From positions 1 through 8,231 of the forward strand of contig JAPMTY010000009.1 of assembly GCA_026552835.1 (NCBI GenBank): DNA of 8,231 nt, written 5' to 3'. The DNA comes from Candidatus Methanoperedens sp. (GTDB lineage Archaea; Halobacteriota; Methanosarcinia; Methanosarcinales; Methanoperedenaceae). The translations under genes were made by a program, and so were the position numbers. Shown here piece by piece: positions 5,847 to 8,231 of the stretch; the stretch's first letter is position 1, and each line of letters starts with the position of its first letter. Under the pieces are notes generated by a model. That model saw nothing but the letters and a program-made list of their open reading frames with translations. It did no database searches and was not told the origin of the DNA.

Positions 5847-6473
5847 TCACTGTATCAGGTTTTTTAATGTATCAATAGATTCTTTAACGCTATTCGATTT
5901 TAATATAAATGATCCTGAAACGAACATATTTGCTCCTGCATCATTAATTAATTTGATCGTATCAGGCGCAACGCCGCCATCAACCTCGATATCAAGGTTA
6001 GGTTTTATCTTTCTTGCCTCTCTTATTTTGTCAATTGTATCTGGCAGGAATTTACTTCCATAGAATCCTGGATTAACGGTCATGATCAACAATTGATCAA
6101 TATCATCCAGATACGCTTTCACATTATCAATCACAGTCTGGGGATTAATTGCAAACCCTATTTTTTTACCTTTGTTTTTGACAAAACTTATAATATCTTC
6201 CGGTTTATCACATGTTTCAAAATGAACGATGATAGTATCAACTTTCCACCAGTTTTTTTTAATCCACACCATAGGATCACTGATCATTAAATGGGCTTCG
6301 AAACTGATATTTCTGCCTGATACATCAAAATCAAAATCAAGGGAACTACTTGGGACAAATTTTTCATCCATAATGTCAAGTTGGACTAATTCTGAATAAT
6401 CTTCAACTTTGCTTAAAAGTTCATCTAATTCGTTTTGCGTTTTTGCAATAATTGCAGGAATGATCAGTTTCAT
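5847..6473 (-). CDS. rpe: Ribulose-phosphate 3-epimerase
   Basis: Interconverts ribulose 5-phosphate and xylulose 5-phosphate in the cytoplasm as a metal-dependent TIM barrel. The length of 208 residues is slightly short for the family (about 215-230). Visible motifs: LDIMDEKFVP (32-41), AHLM (60-63), IVHFE (82-86), AINPQT (108-113), the hallmark MTVNPGFYGSKF (131-142), EVDGG (163-167) and VSGSFI (185-190). Metal ligands D33, H61 and the catalytic acid/base D165 are present. The usual metal-binding histidine two places before D33 is Gln31. The start is ATG 48 bases after the transaldolase stop, without a convincing ribosome site. It is the last intact gene of the operon and supplies xylulose 5-phosphate to the transketolase encoded upstream. 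The sequence is AT-rich like its operon partners. Function in the epimerase family is well supported; exact substrate could differ because of the Gln substitution. Confidence 0.88.
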   Translation of the reverse strand: MKLIIPAIIAKTQNELDELLSKVEDYSELVQLDIMDEKFVPSSSLDFDFDVSGRNISFEAHLMISDPMVWIKKNWWKVDTIIVHFETCDKPEDIISFVKNKGKKIGFAINPQTVIDNVKAYLDDIDQLLIMTVNPGFYGSKFLPDTIDKIREARKIKPNLDIEVDGGVAPDTIKLINDAGANMFVSGSFILKSNSVKESIDTLKNLIQ

Positions 6474-6521
6474 ATTTTCATATGGTTCTTGTGTTAGCGC
6501 TCCATACCTGCCACTGCCCTC

Positions 6522-7166
6522 TCATTCAATAACCTTTTTCCAATCCTTTAAAAACTTCTCCAGCCCAATATCCGTTAACGGATGCTTGAACATCTTTTCA
6601 ATGACACTATAGGGAATGGTAGCAACATGTGCCCCTATTTTGGCAGATTCTATGACGTGCAACGGATGCCTGACGCTTGCTACGATAATTTCAGTTTTAA
6701 AATTATATAACTTATATATCAGCACAAGATCTCGTATTATTTGCATCCCATCATGCCCGATATCGTCCAGTCTTCCGATAAATGGACTTACATAGGTCGC
6801 TCCAGCTTTGGCAGCCAGAAGTGCCTGATTCACTGAAAAGACAAGCGTAACATTTGTCTTGATGCCTTTTTCATTTAATATCTTGACAGCCTTTAATCCC
6901 TCCGGGATCATTGGTATCTTTATCACGATATTTTTCGACCACTTGGACATTTCAACTGCTTCTTTAACCATGCCCTCCGCATCAGTACTGATTACTTCGA
7001 CGCTTATGGGACCATCAACTATACTCAGTATCTGATTTACGATAGACTTAAAATCCTTTCCCTCTTTTGCGACAAGTGTTGGATTTGTAGTAACACCATC
7101 AATAACTCCCCAATCATTAGCTGTCCTGATCTCATCAATATTTGCTGTGTCAATAAAGATCTTCAA
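6522..7166 (-). CDS. tal: Transaldolase, small TalC/FSA-like family
   Basis: Transfers a dihydroxyacetone unit between sugar phosphates through a lysine Schiff base. The 214 residues match the short decameric-type family. Motifs: IDTAN (5-9) with D6, TTNPT (26-30), NIVIKIP (79-85) with Schiff-base K83, TNVTLVFS (104-111), SPFIGRLDD (127-135), ASVRHP (163-168) and a typical C-terminal block [16 protein letters not shown]. At the two positions that separate fructose-6-phosphate aldolase (Gln59 and Tyr131 in E. coli FsaA) this protein has Glu57 and Phe129, so a true transaldolase is more likely than an aldolase. The start is TTG at 7166, inside a TTGA overlap of four bases with the transketolase stop. 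A perfect GGTGAT ribosome site lies five bases upstream. Translation is therefore probably coupled to the transketolase gene. Confidence 0.92.
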   Translation of the reverse strand: MKIFIDTANIDEIRTANDWGVIDGVTTNPTLVAKEGKDFKSIVNQILSIVDGPISVEVISTDAEGMVKEAVEMSKWSKNIVIKIPMIPEGLKAVKILNEKGIKTNVTLVFSVNQALLAAKAGATYVSPFIGRLDDIGHDGMQIIRDLVLIYKLYNFKTEIIVASVRHPLHVIESAKIGAHVATIPYSVIEKMFKHPLTDIGLEKFLKDWKKVIE

Positions 7167-8101
7167 TTTCTATCACCAATAAGTTTTTTTGCATTTTTTA
7201 CGATTTCAACATCATTCAACCCGAATTTATTTATCAAATAATTATAATCACCAGACTCTCCAAACCGGTCATTTACCCCCATTATCTTCATTGGTACAGG
7301 ATAATTCTCAACAATGATCCCGGCAACAGCGCTGCCCAGGCCACCATAAATATTGTGCTCTTCTATCGTTATTATGTGTCCTGTCTCTTTTGCTGATTTG
7401 AGTATACTATTCTTATCTATCGGTTTGATCGTATGCACATTCAATACTCGTGCATAAATTTTCTCTTTTTTTAACATTTCAGATGCTTTGATTGCCTCTG
7501 ATACCATAGTACCTGTCGCAATTATTGTCAGGTCATCTCCTTCACGAATTTCAACAATTTTACCGAATTCAAAATTATAATCATCAGTATTGACAGCCGG
7601 TGTACTTAATCTATTCATCCGGATATATGAAGGACCTTTTCGATATACTTCATTGATTATAATTTTCTCGGCTTCAATAGCATCTACCGGATTCAATATA
7701 CTCATATTCGGCAAACAGCGCATTAGTGCAATATCCTCAAGACATTGGTGAGAACCGCCATCTTTTGAATCGGTTAAACCGGAATGACTTCCCAATAATT
7801 TTACATTCAGGTTATCATGAGCAACCGTGTTCCTTATCTGTTCCCAGGCACGCATCAAGAACATGGCGAATGTGCCTGCAAAGGCAGTCTTCCCGCCAAC
7901 AGCTAATCCTGCCGCGGTTCCTATCATATTTTGTTCTGCACAGCCAACATTAAAGAACCTGTTGGGGAATTTATCAGCAAATTTTTTTGTGTTTGTAGAA
8001 CCAGAAAGGTCAGCATCAAGAACAACGATATCCTTTTCTTTCGTACCCATGTCACGAAGAGTCAAGCCACATGCCTCTCTTGTAGAAAGAAGATTATCCA
8101 T
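7163..8101 (-). CDS. tktC: Transketolase, C-terminal subunit
   Basis: Encodes the second half of a split transketolase: the pyrimidine-binding and C-terminal domains, 312 residues as usual for the archaeal and bacterial split form. The pyrimidine domain shows DADLSGST (29-36), [11 protein letters not shown] (49-59), whose Glu56 is the cofactor-activating glutamate, [10 protein letters not shown], and [14 protein letters not shown] (105-118). The C-terminal domain has TIIATGTMV and [13 protein letters not shown]. With the subunit encoded just upstream it forms the thiamine-diphosphate enzyme that moves two-carbon units between xylulose 5-phosphate and aldose phosphates. The ATG overlaps the stop of the N-terminal subunit by one base (TAATG), and the stop overlaps the transaldolase start by four, so the three genes are translationally linked. 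Confidence 0.94.
   Translation of the reverse strand: MDNLLSTREACGLTLRDMGTKEKDIVVLDADLSGSTNTKKFADKFPNRFFNVGCAEQNMIGTAAGLAVGGKTAFAGTFAMFLMRAWEQIRNTVAHDNLNVKLLGSHSGLTDSKDGGSHQCLEDIALMRCLPNMSILNPVDAIEAEKIIINEVYRKGPSYIRMNRLSTPAVNTDDYNFEFGKIVEIREGDDLTIIATGTMVSEAIKASEMLKKEKIYARVLNVHTIKPIDKNSILKSAKETGHIITIEEHNIYGGLGSAVAGIIVENYPVPMKIMGVNDRFGESGDYNYLINKFGLNDVEIVKNAKKLIGDRN
7172..7177 (-). promoter_or_regulatory. Ribosome binding site supporting the TTG start of transaldolase
   Basis: Minus strand GGTGAT, matching the archaeal GGAGGTGATC consensus, ends five bases before the TTG at 7166. It lies within the last codons of the transketolase gene. Confidence 0.65.
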
Positions 8102-8231
8102 TACTTCAACTCCTCCAGAGCCCTTATCTTTTCTTCATCTGTTGGGGCTTTGCCATGGAAAGAGCATACGTTTTCCATAAATGAGACTCCTTTTCCTTTA
8201 CATGTACGTGCAATTATCACTGTTGGCTTTC
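8101..8231 (-). CDS. tktN: Transketolase, N-terminal subunit, 3' end only
   Basis: The last 42 codons before a TAA at 8103-8101 encode [20 protein letters not shown], a HGKAP motif and a charged helix ending ALEELK. The pattern [19 protein letters not shown] followed by H-G-x-x-P is the end of the thiamine-diphosphate-binding half of transketolase. The GDG metal and cofactor motif lies beyond the window edge. A tryptophan commonly found just before HGKAP is phenylalanine here. The gene is the most upstream visible member of the operon; the operon promoter is outside the window. Confidence 0.9.
   Translation of the reverse strand, partial: KPTVIIARTCKGKGVSFMENVCSFHGKAPTDEEKIRALEELK
8110..8116 (-). 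promoter_or_regulatory. Ribosome binding site of the transketolase C-terminal subunit
   Basis: Minus strand GGAGGAG, within the last codons of the N-terminal subunit gene, lies eight bases before the ATG at 8101. Confidence 0.6.

Noticed and set aside
7827..8180. A 117-codon plus-strand frame opposite the transketolase genes
   Set aside because: It is antisense to two well-recognised transketolase subunits whose motifs are unmistakable on the minus strand.

Overview
The window looks like part of a euryarchaeal genome, most likely a Methanosarcinales-type methanogen or anaerobic methanotroph (a Candidatus Methanoperedens-like organism would fit). The clues are a NosD-type beta-helix surface protein with a PGF-pre-PGF domain and a PGF-CTERM-like archaeosortase tail, the C-terminal piece of an archaeal hexulose-6-phosphate synthase ending in the tail I associate with archaeal Fae-Hps fusions, the 3' end of a TrpB2-type tryptophan synthase beta chain, and archaeal TATA boxes and GGTGAT-type ribosome binding sites. 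The species assignment is inference.

Layout. Bases 1-78 (+) hold the last 25 codons of a TrpB2-like gene. A coiled-coil protein of unknown function (103-1365, +) starts 24 bases later from a TTG codon. It converges on a giant secreted protein of about 1120 residues (1403-4774, -), and a hairpin followed by a T-tract on the minus strand lies between the two. The surface protein is a right-handed beta-helix built of 22-25-residue coils, interrupted by a globular domain of about 200 residues. It ends in a Gly-rich linker, a PGF-pre-PGF domain and an atypical PAFEF sorting motif.

Bases 4775-5504 (730 bases) hold no intact gene but are not empty. They contain the promoter of the surface protein, a small gene on the minus strand (4961-5172) broken by one base at a run of seven G, that gene's TATA box with a perfect 8-bp dyad just upstream, and a candidate small RNA (5329-5414, -). 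The small RNA has its own TATA box, a closing stem, an inner bulged hairpin exposing a pyrimidine-rich loop, and a T7 end.

Bases 5505-8231 (all -) are a carbohydrate operon read right to left: transketolase N-terminal subunit (partial, runs off the window), transketolase C-terminal subunit, a small-family transaldolase and ribulose-phosphate 3-epimerase. The first three overlap by 1 and 4 bases. Together they form a non-oxidative pentose phosphate module that interconverts hexose and pentose phosphates. Immediately downstream is a decapitated hexulose-6-phosphate synthase fragment (5505-5804), the remains of the RuMP-type route that most Methanosarcinales use for ribose phosphate. The fragment is visibly more GC-rich than the operon. 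The arrangement suggests that the pentose phosphate cassette was inserted at, and possibly replaced, the older fae-hps locus.
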